Assembly: GCA_016199865.1 (NCBI GenBank)
Contig: JACQFV010000078.1
Location: 1 to 32,351, forward strand
From: Candidatus Zixiibacteriota bacterium
GTDB taxonomy: Bacteria > Zixibacteria > MSB-5A5 > WJJR01
Length of the DNA: 32,351 bases
Direction of reading: 5' to 3'
Shown: positions 1 through 9,448 of the stretch, piece by piece
Layout of the letters: the number at the start of each line of letters is the position of its first letter
How positions within the stretch are numbered: position 1 is the first letter of the stretch
Translations under genes and position numbers: made by a program
The notes under the pieces: model-generated
Database searches by the model: none
What the model saw: only the letters and a program-made list of their open reading frames with translations
What the model was told of the DNA's origin: nothing

Positions 1-2
1 TC

Positions 3-110
3 GTGCCTACCAAACGTGGCAAGAAATGGTGGTCCAGCTTTCGTGATACGCTCACGGTGGCTTCCAGTCTGGCCACGCTGTACCTTGTCGTCAACCAGGC
101 CACACGATGA
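3..110 (+). CDS. 3' end of a CDS that starts before the window; possibly a polysaccharide export (SLBB/Wza-like) protein
   Basis: Open frame from the window edge, VPTKRGKKWWSSFRDTLTVASSLATLYLVVNQATR*, with the stop overlapping the next ATG (ATGA at 107-110). Identity is inferred from position before a Wzz-like gene. Confidence 0.5.
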   Translation: MPTKRGKKWWSSFRDTLTVASSLATLYLVVNQATR

Positions 111-1345
111 ATCCACCGTCTGACTTGCCGACCATGCGGTCCGGGAGTGCGATGCCCGGCCGGGGAGGGGCCATCGAGCTTCTGGCAGTTCTGGCGGAAC
201 ACCGACACTGGTTGTGGCGCTACCCGCTTTTCGTCACCCTTGTCCTGACGGCATTGTCATTTCTCTTTCCCAACACCTATCGCTCGCAGGTGACGGTGTT
301 GCCACCCGAGCGCGATTTCCAGAGCGTGAGTCAACCGCTGGGGGAATTGAAGGGCTTGTTCGCCGGCGGCATGGCGTTGCCGGTCATGGCCACGCCGTCG
401 GACATTCTCGCGGCGGTCCTCACCTCGCGTACGGTGCGAGATTCCGTCGTTGCCCGGATGAATTTGACCGGGCGCTGGCACGATCCAGCCGGAGAAGCCA
501 GCGAGCGTCTCCTGCGATGCACGGGAGTCCGCGTTTCGCCGGCCGGAATCCTGGAATTCTGGGCGGAGGATCGCAACCCGTGGTTCGCCGACACGCTGGC
601 CAATACGATGGTAACGGTAGCCGACCGGATCAACCAATCGATCGTTAACACCAAGGCCTCACGCACGCGACAATTCGTGGAACAGCGGTTGACCGAAACC
701 CAGGCCGCCCTGGACAGCGCTTCGCACGCCTTGGAGCGATTCCAGAATGAGCACCGCACCGTCGCCCTGGACGTCGAAGTCAAAGCGATGATCGAAGGAG
801 CCGCCACTCTCAAGGCGCAGCAGACGGCGGATGAAATCGACCTGTCGGTTCTCGAGGAATCGCTCGCGCCCGACCACCCGCGAATCCGCGCTCTCCGGAC
901 CCGCATTCAGGAGACGGGTAACAAGCTGCGTGACTTGGATTCCCCCCAGTCGGACGACACGGCCCGCGGGTTCCTCGGCATGGGAGTGGCGGAATTGCCG
1001 CGGCTGTCACAGGAGCTGGCCAAACTGCTGCGCGATGTCAAAGTTGCCGGCACGCTCTACGAGTTATTGAACGAACAGTACGAGAATGCCCGTATTCAGG
1101 AGCGCCGCGACACACCGACTTTTTCCGTTCTAGACTGGGCCGTCGGCGGCGGTCCCAAGGTCAGGCCGAAACGTGCCTGGATAGCGCTCGGGACCTTGAT
1201 CGCGGCCTTCGGGCTGATCACCATTCTAATCCTGGTCCGGGCCTACCTTGAGAAACTGGCCCTTACTGATCCGGCGAAACATCAATCTCTTGTGGCCCTC
1301 TGGCAATCCGTGGCGCCCTCCCGGCGCCATGCCGAGGGGAAGTGA
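107..1345 (+). CDS. Wzz/GumC-like polysaccharide chain-length determinant protein without a kinase domain
   Basis: 412 aa; N-terminal TM (WRYPLFVTLVLTALSFLFP) followed by YRSQVTVLPPERD, long coiled-coil middle, GNVR-like region, then PKVRPKRAWIALGTLIAAFGLITILIL C-terminal TM. Confidence 0.85.
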   Translation: MNPPSDLPTMRSGSAMPGRGGAIELLAVLAEHRHWLWRYPLFVTLVLTALSFLFPNTYRSQVTVLPPERDFQSVSQPLGELKGLFAGGMALPVMATPSDILAAVLTSRTVRDSVVARMNLTGRWHDPAGEASERLLRCTGVRVSPAGILEFWAEDRNPWFADTLANTMVTVADRINQSIVNTKASRTRQFVEQRLTETQAALDSASHALERFQNEHRTVALDVEVKAMIEGAATLKAQQTADEIDLSVLEESLAPDHPRIRALRTRIQETGNKLRDLDSPQSDDTARGFLGMGVAELPRLSQELAKLLRDVKVAGTLYELLNEQYENARIQERRDTPTFSVLDWAVGGGPKVRPKRAWIALGTLIAAFGLITILILVRAYLEKLALTDPAKHQSLVALWQSVAPSRRHAEGK

Positions 1346-1349
1346 CGCG

Positions 1350-2411
1350 ATGAATCGAGCTGGACCACAAACCGTGCGCGTGGGGTGCATTGGTCTGGGC
1401 GCATGGGGGAAGAACCTGCTGCGTGAGTTCTCCCGCACGCCCGGAGCCGTTGTGGCGATGGCCTGCGACCCCGCCGCCGCCGCGCGCGATCGCGCCCAGG
1501 CCCAACATCCCGGGATACCCTTGACCAACTCCGCATCGGAGCTGCTCCGAAGCGATCTCGACGCGGTCGTCGTGGCCACGCCCCCCGGCTCCCACTACGA
1601 ACTGGCCTCGGCCGCCATCGCCGGCGGCAAAGATGTCTTCGTCGAAAAGCCCTTGGTCTTGGATGTTCCCTCCGGTGAGCGCCTCGTCTCCCAAGCGGAT
1701 GCCCAAGGCAGCATCCTGATGGTCGGACACATTATGGAGTATCATCCCGCCGTGAACTGGCTGAAGGGGTACATCGCCGACGGAGGACTCGGGAATGTCT
1801 ACTACGTTTACTCCACGCGCGTCAACTTGGGACAGTTGCGGGACAACGAAAACGCGATGTGGTCCCTCGCGCCCCACGACATCTCCATGATCGGGTATCT
1901 GTTGGATGAGCGCCCCCGGCGGGTATCGGCCGTCGGGCACTCCTACCTGCGTAGCGGGATCGAGGACGTGGTTTTCATGACCATGGAATTCCCCGGCAAC
2001 CGGCTGGCGCACGTCCATGCCAGTTGGCTGGATCCCCACAAAGTTCGTTCGCTGACTTTGGTGGGACAGAAGCGGATGGCGGTCTTCTCCGACACGGAAC
2101 CGACGCAGAAGATCACCATCTTCGACAAGGGGGTGGACGTCTCCCTCAACTATGAGACCTACGCCGAGTATCTGACGTTGCGGACCGGCGAGGTCCACAT
2201 TCCGCTGGTGGACAACACCCAGCCCCTCGCCATCGAGTGCCGTCACTTCATCGACTGCGTCCGCGAACGGCGGCGTCCGCGCTCGGACGGGCAGGACGGG
2301 CTGTGGGTCTTGCAGGTTCTGGCCTGTGCCCAACAATCGCTGGACTCAGGCGGTATTCCCGTCGACATTCCCCTCCAGCCGGCCCCGCCGGTTGCCGCGA
2401 GTCAACGATGA
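1350..2411 (+). CDS. Gfo/Idh/MocA family oxidoreductase, WbpB/WlbA-like UDP-GlcNAcA 3-dehydrogenase candidate
   Basis: Rossmann start VRVGCIGLGAWGKNLLREF; FVEKPLVLD (EKP motif); GHIMEYHPA; APHDISMIGYLL. The ORF track start (1248) overlaps the wzz-like gene; ATG at 1350 is preferred. Confidence 0.88.
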   Translation: MNRAGPQTVRVGCIGLGAWGKNLLREFSRTPGAVVAMACDPAAAARDRAQAQHPGIPLTNSASELLRSDLDAVVVATPPGSHYELASAAIAGGKDVFVEKPLVLDVPSGERLVSQADAQGSILMVGHIMEYHPAVNWLKGYIADGGLGNVYYVYSTRVNLGQLRDNENAMWSLAPHDISMIGYLLDERPRRVSAVGHSYLRSGIEDVVFMTMEFPGNRLAHVHASWLDPHKVRSLTLVGQKRMAVFSDTEPTQKITIFDKGVDVSLNYETYAEYLTLRTGEVHIPLVDNTQPLAIECRHFIDCVRERRRPRSDGQDGLWVLQVLACAQQSLDSGGIPVDIPLQPAPPVAASQR

Positions 2412-3178
2412 GCATCATCATCGATCCCTCCGCCCATCTGTCCACCAGCATCCGCTGGGGGGAATTTTGCGTGGTCGGCGCCGACGTGGAAATCGGCCCC
2501 GATTGCGAGATCGGCCATCATGTCGTCATAGCCGCCGGAACGAAGATCGGCGCCGGGGTCCGCATCGATGACGGTGCGATCCTGGGCAAGCTACCGATGC
2601 GCGCCGCCAACACCGCCGTGACCAAAGACCAGCCGCTGCCCCCGGCCCAGGTCGGCGACGGCGCCATCATCGGCGCGCACGTCGTCATCTATCGCGGCGC
2701 GACACTGGGGCAGAGGGTCTTGATCGCCGATCTGTCGACCGTGCGCGAGAACGTCACGATCGGCGACTTCACGATCGTCGGTCGCGGCGTGGCCATCGAG
2801 AACGCCTGCACGATCGGCCGTTATTGCAAGCTGGAGACCAACGTGTACATCACCGCCTACTCCACGCTCGGCGACCGGGTGTTCGTCGCGCCGGGCGCCC
2901 TCACCTCGAATGACAACTTTGTCGGGCGGACGGAGGAACGGTTCAAGCATTTTAAGGGCGTGACCGTCGGGCGTGGGGCACGCATCGGCGTCGGCGCCGT
3001 GATTCTGCCGGGCAAGACCGTGGGTGACGATGCCCTGATTGCCGCGGGCGCGGTGCTCACGTCCGATGCCCCGGCCCGTCAGATCATGGCTGGCGTGCCG
3101 GCCCGAGCGTTCCGTGCCGTTCCTTCGGAGCAACTGCTCGATGCCCAGAACTGGCCGGACGTGAAACGAACTTCATGA
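2408..3178 (+). CDS. Left-handed beta-helix acyltransferase, WbpD/WlbB-like N-acetyltransferase candidate
   Basis: Hexapeptide repeats throughout (IGPDCEIGHHVVIAAGTKIGAGVRI..., IGVGAVILPGKTVGDDALIAAGAVLT...AGVPAR); ATG at 2408 overlaps the upstream stop (ATGA). The ORF track start (2237) is too long. Confidence 0.88.
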   Translation: MSIIIDPSAHLSTSIRWGEFCVVGADVEIGPDCEIGHHVVIAAGTKIGAGVRIDDGAILGKLPMRAANTAVTKDQPLPPAQVGDGAIIGAHVVIYRGATLGQRVLIADLSTVRENVTIGDFTIVGRGVAIENACTIGRYCKLETNVYITAYSTLGDRVFVAPGALTSNDNFVGRTEERFKHFKGVTVGRGARIGVGAVILPGKTVGDDALIAAGAVLTSDAPARQIMAGVPARAFRAVPSEQLLDAQNWPDVKRTS

Positions 3179-3272
3179 TCGGACGCGTTGTTCAATCGGG
3201 GGCCGTGGACGTCGCGCTGGGGTCTGTTGTCGACGGCGCAAACGGTCTCATCATCGCAAGGATGCGCATTAC

Positions 3273-4382
3273 ATGCCGGTTCCGTTGATCGATCTCACGC
3301 GTCAATACCAAGCCATCAAACCGGAAATTGATGCCGCTATCGCCCGGGTCTTCGGCCACGGCGGCTTCATCCTGGGCGGCGAGGTGAAGAACTTTGAGGC
3401 GGCCATCGCGGAACGGTGCGGTGTGGCCGAGGCCGTCGGGGTGGCCTCCGGCTCGGATGCCCTGCTCTTGACGATGCGGGCCCTGGGGATCGGCCCCGGC
3501 GACGAAGTGATCATGCCAACCTTCACCTTCTTCGCCACGGCCAGCGCCGTGACCCGTTTGGGCGCAACACCAGTTTTCTGCGACATCAATGCCGCCGACT
3601 ACAATCTTGACTCGCAATCCGTGGCCGCGGCGATCAGCCGGAACACCAAAGCGATCATCGCCGTGGAACTATACGGCCAGATGCCGGACATGGTCGCCCT
3701 GCGCGCCTTGACGTTCGAGCATGGGCTGTACCTTGTTGAGGATGCGGCGCAGGCCCTGGGCGGCTCGTACGAGCGCCGACCGGCGGGTACCTGCGGCGAC
3801 GCCGGCTGTTTCTCGTTTTTTCCCACCAAGAACTTGGGTGCTGCCGGGGATGGCGGCATGGTTGTGACCGATGACCCGCAGCTGGCCGAAACGGTTCGTC
3901 TGCTCCGCGCTCATGGCGCCAAACCGAAATACTATCATCAAGTCGTCGGGTACAATTCGCGCTTGGACGCCCTCCAGGCCGCTATCCTCTTGGCCAAACT
4001 CCCTCACTTGGACGAGTGGTCCAAAGGGCGGAGGCAACACGCCGCGGCCTACGACCGCGCTCTGGCCGGTGTCGGTGATCTGATCCTCCCGTCGCAATCC
4101 GCGGGCGCGCGCCACATCTATCATCAGTACACGGTGGCCACCCGACAGCGCGACGCGCTGCGGCAGTATCTGACTGCCGCCAAGATTGGTTCGGAGATTT
4201 ACTATCCCCGACCGCTGCATCTGCAGGAGTGCTTCGCCGCATTCGGGGGACGGGTCGGTGACTGCCCGGTCGCGGAAGAGGCCGCCGCAACCGTGCTGTC
4301 CTTGCCCATCTTTCCGGAGATGACCCAAGGCGAGCAGGCCGAAGTCATCGACTGCATCAAACGATTCTACCAAGAGAACTGA
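3273..4382 (+). CDS. DegT/DnrJ/EryC1/StrS PLP-dependent aminotransferase, WbpE/WlbC-like
   Basis: VPLIDLTRQYQAIKPEIDAAIARVFGHGGFILGGEV; ASGSDALLLTMRALGIGPGDEVIMPTFTFFATA; VEDAAQALGG; FSFFPTKNLGAAGDGGMVVT (PLP lysine region). Confidence 0.93.
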   Translation: MPVPLIDLTRQYQAIKPEIDAAIARVFGHGGFILGGEVKNFEAAIAERCGVAEAVGVASGSDALLLTMRALGIGPGDEVIMPTFTFFATASAVTRLGATPVFCDINAADYNLDSQSVAAAISRNTKAIIAVELYGQMPDMVALRALTFEHGLYLVEDAAQALGGSYERRPAGTCGDAGCFSFFPTKNLGAAGDGGMVVTDDPQLAETVRLLRAHGAKPKYYHQVVGYNSRLDALQAAILLAKLPHLDEWSKGRRQHAAAYDRALAGVGDLILPSQSAGARHIYHQYTVATRQRDALRQYLTAAKIGSEIYYPRPLHLQECFAAFGGRVGDCPVAEEAAATVLSLPIFPEMTQGEQAEVIDCIKRFYQEN

Positions 4383-4407
4383 TCCTGCCCGACGGAGCCG
4401 AACGCGG

Positions 4408-5520
4408 GTGGGAAGACAAACGACCGTGACACCCAGGCAGGCGGGCAGAGCCCGTCCGGTCGTCGTGACCGTCTTCGGTACCCGTCCCCAGTTCATCAAG
4501 CTGTCGGTTCTCTGGCGACCGTTGGAGCGGCACTTCCGCTCCATTCTGATTGACTCCGGCCAGCACTACGACTTCGCGTTGGCGGCTTCGTTTCACGAGG
4601 AGATCGGCCTGCGGCGCCCGGATTACCACCTGGGTGTCGGCTCGGCTCCGGCAGCGGCGCAGATCGGACGGCTCGCTGATGCATTGGATGGGCGGCTCGG
4701 ACGACTCAGGCCGCAGGGCGTGATCGTCGTCGGCGACACGAGCACGACCGCCGGAGCGGCGATCGCCGCCGCCTACCGTGGTATCCCTTTAGCCCACGTG
4801 GAGGCCGGTTTGCGTTCGTTCGATCGCAGCGCGCCGGAAGAGAAAAACCGCGTCTTGGCTGACCATCTGGCGACCTGGCGTTTCTGCCCCAACCGTGCGG
4901 CAATGACTCACCTGCACAACGAGGGGATTACCGACGGCGTGATCGGATCCGGCGACGTCCTCTATGAAAACTGGCTGCGTTGGACTCCCACGGATCGGCG
5001 CCCGCTGGGAATCGCCAGACGTGAATACTACTTCGTCACCTGCCACCGTGCCGAGAACGTGGATGATCCGGACTGTTTGCGGCGGTTGGTCGATATCCTC
5101 TGCGCCCTGAATCGAATCACCGTCTTTGCCGTTCACCCGCGCGCCGAAAAAAATCTGCGGCGGCTGCATCTTTGGTCACCGCTGGAGCAGACAAGACATC
5201 TTCGGCTGACGGCGCCTCTGCCGCACCGCCCCTCGCTCGTGCTGATCGCCAATGCCCGATCCGTCCTCACCGACTCCGGGGGTGTCCAGCGTGAGGCCTA
5301 CTGGTCGCGCACTCCCTGCGTGGTGCTGCGCGAGGCGACGGAATGGCGTGAGTTGATCGATTGCGGCGCCGGTGTGCTCACGGGCCTCAACGGTGATCGT
5401 GTTCGGCGCGCGTTGGCCGGCCGCGGCGGCGGCAGGCGAGCCGACGATCGGGTTTTCGGCATCCGGAAACCGGCCAAGCGGGTCGCGAGCCGCCTCGCGC
5501 GGGAGCTGATCCACCTGTAA
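4408..5520 (+). CDS. Non-hydrolysing UDP-N-acetylglucosamine 2-epimerase family; WbpI/WlbD-like subtype probable
   Basis: FGTRPQFIKLS; DSGQHYD; VGDTSTTAGAAIAA; AHVEAGLRSFDRSAPEEKNRVLADH; TCHRAEN; LTDSGGVQREA...REATEWREL. GTG start at 4408 (4426 also possible). Confidence 0.9.
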   Translation: MGRQTTVTPRQAGRARPVVVTVFGTRPQFIKLSVLWRPLERHFRSILIDSGQHYDFALAASFHEEIGLRRPDYHLGVGSAPAAAQIGRLADALDGRLGRLRPQGVIVVGDTSTTAGAAIAAAYRGIPLAHVEAGLRSFDRSAPEEKNRVLADHLATWRFCPNRAAMTHLHNEGITDGVIGSGDVLYENWLRWTPTDRRPLGIARREYYFVTCHRAENVDDPDCLRRLVDILCALNRITVFAVHPRAEKNLRRLHLWSPLEQTRHLRLTAPLPHRPSLVLIANARSVLTDSGGVQREAYWSRTPCVVLREATEWRELIDCGAGVLTGLNGDRVRRALAGRGGGRRADDRVFGIRKPAKRVASRLARELIHL

Positions 5521-5565
5521 GGGCGTCGATAAACTACTCCCGTCGAAGTTCACGACCACAACGCC

Positions 5566-6961
5566 ATGCCCTCTCCTTCCCTGCGACGCGCCGGAGCCAC
5601 GGTAATCGGCGTCGCGCTGTTGGGCAAGGGATTCGGTTTTATGCGCGAAGCGGTCGTCGCCGCTGTGTTCGGCACCACTCACGCCGTTGATCTCTATCTG
5701 GCAGCGCTGGTGGTCCCGATGGTGGTTGCGACCGCGATCACGTACACAGTCCCCAACGCTTTTGTCCCACTCTTCACTCCGGCGAGCGCCGACAAAATCC
5801 GCGCGCGGGCCGTTGCTTGGGGGCTCTTGGGCGCGATGACCGTGCTCTCGCTGGTGATCTGCCTCTTCGGGCGCCCCATGGCGGCTCTCGTAGCATCCGG
5901 ATTTTCGGAATCAGCCCGGGCCGAGGTCGGCTCGCTCGTTTGTCTGGCGGCGTGGGTGATTCCCCTGTCGACCGTGGAGGCCCTCGGGCGCAGCCATCTC
6001 TTGGCGCGTAAACGATTCCTGGGTCCGGGGCTGGCCTATCTGTGGCAGAGTGCCGCGATCATTGCCGCCGCCATTGTGTGGTCCGAACACGGTGCCCATG
6101 CGCTCATGTGGGGGCTCGTCGTCGGGACGGCGCTGGCCGCAGGATGGAATCTCGTTCTCATTCTCGCGGGGCGCGCCGAGGCCGCTGTAGATGCCCCAGG
6201 TGAACCGGTTCAGAATCAATCATCCGGGATCGGACGCTGGGTCGTTGCCGTTTTGCTGGTGGATGCGATGGGGCAGTTGTTCACCGTGATGGATCGGCAC
6301 TTCGGTTCGTATCTCCCGTCCGGCTCGATCGCGGCCCTGCAATACGCCAATCTCGTCGCCTTCCTGCCCTATTCGATCGTAGGCGTGGGCCTGTCCACCG
6401 CGATCTTCCCCTACCTGAGTGATTCGGTGGCCTCCGGCAATGACGCGGACGTCGAGGCGATCCTCGACCGCGCCGTGCGCTGGTCTCTGTTCGGCGTTAT
6501 CCCCATCGTTGTCTGGCTGATGGTCTTCCGTGAACAAACTGTCCGCATACTCTTCGAGCGCGGTGCCTTCGACGCCCGTTCGCGCGAGCTCACGGCGACG
6601 GTCCTGGCGGCCTTCAGCATAGGTCTCGTCCCCAATGTTCTGGCGGCGGTCGGGTCGCGAGTCTTCTATGTGACACGTCGGTGGACCCCCCTTTTTCTGG
6701 GTGCGATGGCTGGAGTGACAACCAAAGCGCTTTGCGGCTGGTGGTGGACCCGTTCCGCCGGCATCGTCGGGCTCGTACGGGCTGCCGGTCTTGGCGCCTG
6801 CAATGGATCGCCTGTCTTTCGGATTTTCCGCCCTGACCCTGGCACTGGGAATTGTCAGCGGGGCCTGTGCCCTCCTACTCCTGGGTCGACGGCTGCGAAT
6901 TCGCGAGGTCGACGTGGCGCTCAGCGAATTACTCCGCGTCACTTTGGGGTGGAGGAACTGA
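5566..6961 (+). pseudogene. murJ: MurJ/MviN-like lipid-linked oligosaccharide flippase with an apparent frameshift at about 6770-6805
   Basis: MPSPSLRRAGATVIGVALLGKGFGFMREAVVAAVFGTTHAVDLYLAAL and multiple TMs typical of MviN. After GWWWTRSAGIVGL, frame 1 becomes Arg/Pro/Cys-rich and runs 245 bp into the next gene, while the +1 frame reads GLPVLAPAMDRLSFGFSALTLALGIVSGACALLLLGRRLRIREVDVALSELLRVTLGWRN* and stops at 6961. Confidence 0.8.
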
Positions 6962-6997
6962 GGGAGTTGAAGCGCATGCCCGTTGGCGCTTTCGCGT

Positions 6998-8182
6998 ATG
7001 AACCAGCCGATCGATACCGTGCTGATCGTCCATGCGTCACGCGAATGGCGGACATTTCACCGCCGCCAGATGCTGCTGGCGCTGGCCGAAGTCCTGCCGT
7101 CGCATGTTGCCTTGCTGTGCGTCAATCGCCCGATCACGCTCGATGTGACCATTTGGAAACACCCGCGAAAATTCTGGGGACGAGCGGCGACATATCAGGA
7201 TGGTCGATTGCACGTTCTGACACCGCGGCTCCTCTTGCATGACATCGTGGCCGCCAAGATACCCGGTGCCCCCGCGGCCAATGCCCGTCTGCTCCGGCGA
7301 ATCTTGCAGGGGCACTTACGTCGGCACTATCCACACATACGGCGGACTATCCAGTGGATCTATCATCCAATCCAACGATGGGTCTTCGATGCACTTCCCG
7401 ACGCGGGTCGTATTTACGAATGTTATGACGAGTACTCCCGCGCTCCGGATGGACGGCTCGTTGCGTCGCGCCAGCGAAAGGAGCGATCTCTACTACGAAT
7501 GGCAGATCTGACGATTGTTACAGCCGGGGCACTCGTGCAGCCCAGGCAGCAGGCCGCCAGGCAATTGGCGTTGATCACCAACGGGGTGCCCGACTTTTTC
7601 TTCGATGCGGCGAACAACGAGTCGGGTACGCTCGGGGTCATACCTCACCCCCGCATCGGCTATCTGGGCAACGCCCGCCCGCCATTCGACATCGATCTAC
7701 TGGCAGCGGTTTTCCGTCGACGACGCGACTGGCACCTGGTGCTGGCCGGTCCCATTGACAAATCACTTCAGATCCGCGCACTGCGGGCATTGCCGAATGT
7801 TCATTTCTTGCCGTCACGTCCTCTGGAAGAGGTACCCGCGCTCTTGCGCCAATGGGACGTGGGATTGATCCCGTTTAAGTTGAATGATTTCTCCCGGGCG
7901 CTCAACCCGCTCAAACTGGGGGAATATCTGGCGTGCGGCCTCCCGGTTGTGGCGACCGATCTGCCGGAACTGCGCGCCCACGGTGATCTTGTCTGGCGGA
8001 CTCCCAACGAGTCCGCCGGTTTCGAAGAAGCGATTGCCCTTGCCCTGGCCGTCGACCGCAAGTCCCATGCCCGTCGCGCCGTGGCCGCGGCGCGTGAGAT
8101 CACGTGGACGGCCATCGCACGGCGTTACATTTTGCCGCAGTTGGAGGCGGTCTTCTTCCTGGATCGCAACCGTTCGGTCTGA
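6998..8182 (+). CDS. Glycosyltransferase, GT4-like (TuaH-type)
   Basis: MNQPIDTVLIVHASREWRTFHRRQ; YECYDEYS; RIGYLGNARPPFDIDLL; LIPFKLNDFSRALNPLKLGEYLACGLPVVATDLPEL, a GT4-type donor-binding region. Confidence 0.85.
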   Translation: MNQPIDTVLIVHASREWRTFHRRQMLLALAEVLPSHVALLCVNRPITLDVTIWKHPRKFWGRAATYQDGRLHVLTPRLLLHDIVAAKIPGAPAANARLLRRILQGHLRRHYPHIRRTIQWIYHPIQRWVFDALPDAGRIYECYDEYSRAPDGRLVASRQRKERSLLRMADLTIVTAGALVQPRQQAARQLALITNGVPDFFFDAANNESGTLGVIPHPRIGYLGNARPPFDIDLLAAVFRRRRDWHLVLAGPIDKSLQIRALRALPNVHFLPSRPLEEVPALLRQWDVGLIPFKLNDFSRALNPLKLGEYLACGLPVVATDLPELRAHGDLVWRTPNESAGFEEAIALALAVDRKSHARRAVAAAREITWTAIARRYILPQLEAVFFLDRNRSV

Positions 8183-8193
8183 AGGCGCAAACG

Positions 8194-9202
8194 ATGGGTC
8201 AAATGGAAACATCGAGGTCCGCCCAGACTGCCGACGCCCACGGTGCACACCGACCGAGAATTCTCATCGTCTGCCCCCGTATCGTAAGCATCTATATTTG
8301 TGTACCTGGGAATGGGCTCCATCCGGGGTCTCCAGAGGGCATGCCGCGAGTCCGACGGGCTCGTAATTTGGTTCGCGGGTCGGCATGCCGCCCCCGCGAT
8401 GGTGTCTGCACGTTGGCATCGTCGGCCAGTCGCCGTCGTCGTCGGCGGTTATGAAGTCGCGTGGGTGCCGGAGATCGAATATGGAATTCCGCCGCGTTCG
8501 CTCCGGGAACGAACCGTGCGAGCCATCCTATCAACGGCTGATCTGCTTCTTCCGGTTTCCGAACATACTCTGTATGAGATGAGAACACGTTTCCCGCAGG
8601 TGAACCAGAGAACGCAGCGAATCTACAACGGGGTCGACACGGCCTCTTTTCAAACCGATCCGTCTGCGGTGAGAGGGGGAGTTCTCTGTGTGGGTACCAT
8701 CAATCGCGAGACCGTGAACAAGAAGGGCTGGCAGCTGTTCTGGAATACAGCGGCTCTCTTACCCCACGTACCATTCATCGCGGTAGGTCGTGCGCCCGAC
8801 GCTGTCGGTGGCGGGATGATCGCACGGCGGCCACCTAATCTGACGTGGCTAGGTGAATTGACCGGAGAGTCGCTACGCCGCCAATTCCAGACGGCAAGAG
8901 TTTATTTTCAGGGATCGGCGCACGAGAGTTTCGGTGTTGCCTTAGCCGAGGCGATGGCCTGCGGATGCATACCCGTCGTGTCCCGTCGCGGGGCCTTGCC
9001 GGAGGTGGCTGGAGAGGCCGCTTTCTACATAGACGCCCTCACGGCGGAGTCGGCGCAGGCGGCCGTGCGGGAAGCGCTACTGGCACCGGAGAGCCGTCGC
9101 TTGGCAGCGCGGCAACGCATTGTCGAGAATTTCGACATCGGGCGGAGACGCACTGAGCTGACGGATGCCTTGCACGAAATGCTCCAATCGGCGAGAAGGT
9201 GA
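8194..9202 (+). pseudogene. GT4-like glycosyltransferase disrupted near its N-terminus (frame change/deletion around 8285-8305)
   Basis: Frame 1 from ATG 8194 gives MGQMETSRSAQTADAHGAHRPRILIVCPRIVSIYI (GT-B start) then degenerates. Frame 2 from about 8300 gives DGLVIWFAGRHAAPAMVSARWHRRPVAVVVGGYEVA...YFQGSAHESFGVALAEAMACGCIPVVSRRGALPEVAG. The intact part is 8300-9202 (300 aa). Confidence 0.75.
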
Positions 9203-9448
9203 CCCCGCCGCCAGGCCACCTGTCCATCCAGAGCCGTCTTCAAGTACTTTGATGAGGGAGAGAGGACTCCGCCTCTCGTTTTTCACCCGCGCCGGGGAGC
9301 CCCGGGCCGTATCATTGTTGCCTCGTTTGATCCCCTCACCCAATTGCCGTTGGTCACCGCACACGAGCTGACACCCGGTGCAATTGCGCTGGCTGCCGGC
9401 GTGGCATTGGGCTATCATGGGCAGGGGGTGTTGTGGTGCGTCGACTGA
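9203..9448 (+). pseudogene. Start-less coding-like remnant of unknown function
   Basis: Open frame 2 reading ...AVFKYFDEGERTPPLVFHPRRGAPGRIIVASFDPLTQLPLVTAHELTPGAIALAAGVALGYHGQGVLWCVD*; stop overlaps the next ATG (TGATG, 9446-9450). No convincing start codon. Confidence 0.35.

Noticed and set aside
1263-2336. 357-aa minus-strand ORF opposite the Gfo/Idh gene
   Set aside because: Antisense shadow; the + strand has clear oxidoreductase motifs.
6962-7242. C-terminal part of the 558-aa flippase ORF in frame 1
   Set aside because: Out-of-frame read-through after the apparent frameshift; overlaps the true glycosyltransferase start and lacks membrane character.
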